From JAPOKJ01 sp043767985 (GTDB lineage Bacteria; Pseudomonadota; Gammaproteobacteria; Burkholderiales; Burkholderiaceae_E), in assembly GCA_043767985.1 (NCBI GenBank), contig JAYVKZ010000095.1, positions 1 to 24,836 of the forward strand: a DNA stretch of 24,836 nucleotides. Direction: 5' to 3'. Each line of letters starts with the position of its first letter. The stretch's first letter is position 1. Shown one piece after another: positions 24,280 through 24,836 of the stretch. The position numbers and the translations under genes are program-made. A model generated the notes under the pieces. It did no database searches and had not been told where the DNA came from. It was given only the letters and a program-made list of their open reading frames with translations.

Positions 24280-24303
24280 TATACTGAAACGAAGGATGGA
24301 GCT
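24280..24303 (+). promoter_or_regulatory. Candidate -10 box and ribosome binding site of the GST gene
   Basis: TATACT (24280-24285) is followed by AAGGA (24292-24296) 7 bases before the ATG at 24304. No convincing -35 is seen, and the very short leader makes the -10 call uncertain; the ribosome binding site is good. Confidence 0.35.
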
Positions 24304-24836
24304 ATGCAATTAATCGGATCCCTCGCCAGCCCGTACGTTCGCAAAGTGCGTATTGTGCTCTCAGAGAAAAAAATTGATTACAAACTCATATTAGTTGATG
24401 TTTGGTCGGAAGAAAACAAGGTCTTGGCCTCGAACCCCTTGGGCAAAATCCCCTGCCTGGTCATGGAAGACGGCGGCGCGATTTTTGATTCCCGGGTCAT
24501 TGTTGAATATCTTGACGGCCTCACCCCGGTACACAAATTAATACCAGCCTCGGGTCGTGCGCGCATTGAAGTTAAAACTTGGGAAGCGCTTGCTGATGGT
24601 TTGACCGACGCGGCCATTTTGATTCGTACCGAACTCAATCAACGCCCGGAGAATGAGCGCAGCCAGAAATGGATGGATCGTCAAAGCGTCAAAGTGGAAA
24701 GTGCCATGGAGATGATGGCCAAAGGGCAGGCAGACAAAGCCTGGTGCTGCGAAGGCAAGTACACCTTGGCGGACGTTGCCGTGGGCTGCGCTTTGGGCTG
24801 GCTTGACTACCGCTTTGCTCATCTTGACTGGCGCAG
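24304..24836 (+). CDS. Glutathione S-transferase family protein (3' end outside window)
   Basis: The frame is open from ATG 24304 to the end of the window (177 complete codons), so the C-terminus is missing. The N-terminal thioredoxin-like domain shows SLASPYVRKVRIVLSEKK with the likely catalytic Ser9, then NPLGKIPCLVMEDGGAIFDSRVIVEYLD, the glutathione-binding cis-Pro and Asp-Ser elements. The helical C-terminal domain starts near residue 85 and contains YTLADVAVGCALGWLDYR. It is a bacterial GST of the small betaproteobacterial type often found beside purB. Substrate unknown. Confidence 0.93.
   Translation, partial: MQLIGSLASPYVRKVRIVLSEKKIDYKLILVDVWSEENKVLASNPLGKIPCLVMEDGGAIFDSRVIVEYLDGLTPVHKLIPASGRARIEVKTWEALADGLTDAAILIRTELNQRPENERSQKWMDRQSVKVESAMEMMAKGQADKAWCCEGKYTLADVAVGCALGWLDYRFAHLDWR

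Overview
The window looks like chromosomal DNA from a betaproteobacterium, most likely of the order Burkholderiales. This rests on the queA-tgt-yajC-secD-secF order, a cytochrome b561 gene next to a cytochrome c' gene, purB divergent from a glutathione S-transferase gene, a DUF2239 gene, and moderately high GC. The placement is inferred from gene content and order; no 16S or other marker is present. Genes are dense on both strands, no gene-free stretch exceeds 300 bases, and no transposase, integrase, phage gene or CRISPR array was seen.

Bases 1-8100 are mostly catabolic and amino-acid metabolism. On the minus strand, running off the left edge, is a fusion of a cysteine-dioxygenase-like cupin with at least four rhodanese modules, only one of which keeps a catalytic Cys. 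Divergent from it are a PaaI-type thioesterase with a tandem HYAP repeat at its N-terminus, an FMN-dependent alpha-hydroxy-acid oxidase, and a small VOC-fold protein. Then come a minus-strand UxaA-family sugar-acid dehydratase, a 3-hydroxyacyl-CoA dehydrogenase-family enzyme, and a plus-strand branched-chain aminotransferase.

Bases 8100-9230 form a small accessory-looking patch: a HEPN/MNT (HI0074/HI0073-type) gene pair, a 15-bp tandem repeat, and tRNA-Leu(CAA) on the minus strand with its own promoter and terminator. The HEPN protein has Gln where the RNase His is expected, and its best-placed start codon is ATC.

Bases 9230-14820 hold a MATE transporter translationally coupled to a DUF2239 gene. 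Their shared promoter region carries a repeated ACCCGGAT box. Rightward are a DSD1/D-threonine-aldolase-like PLP enzyme, a YqjM-type old yellow enzyme and a rhomboid protease, with a small ABM-domain monooxygenase gene facing them.

Bases 15014-21475 are the queuosine and Sec genes (queA, tgt, yajC, secD, secF). A DODA-type extradiol dioxygenase gene lies between tgt and yajC. QueA and Tgt make the queuosine modification of tRNA. YajC, SecD and SecF form the accessory complex that uses the proton motive force to aid Sec export. The window ends with cytochrome b561 and cytochrome c' genes converging on a bidirectional terminator, then purB, and a divergent glutathione S-transferase gene cut by the right edge.
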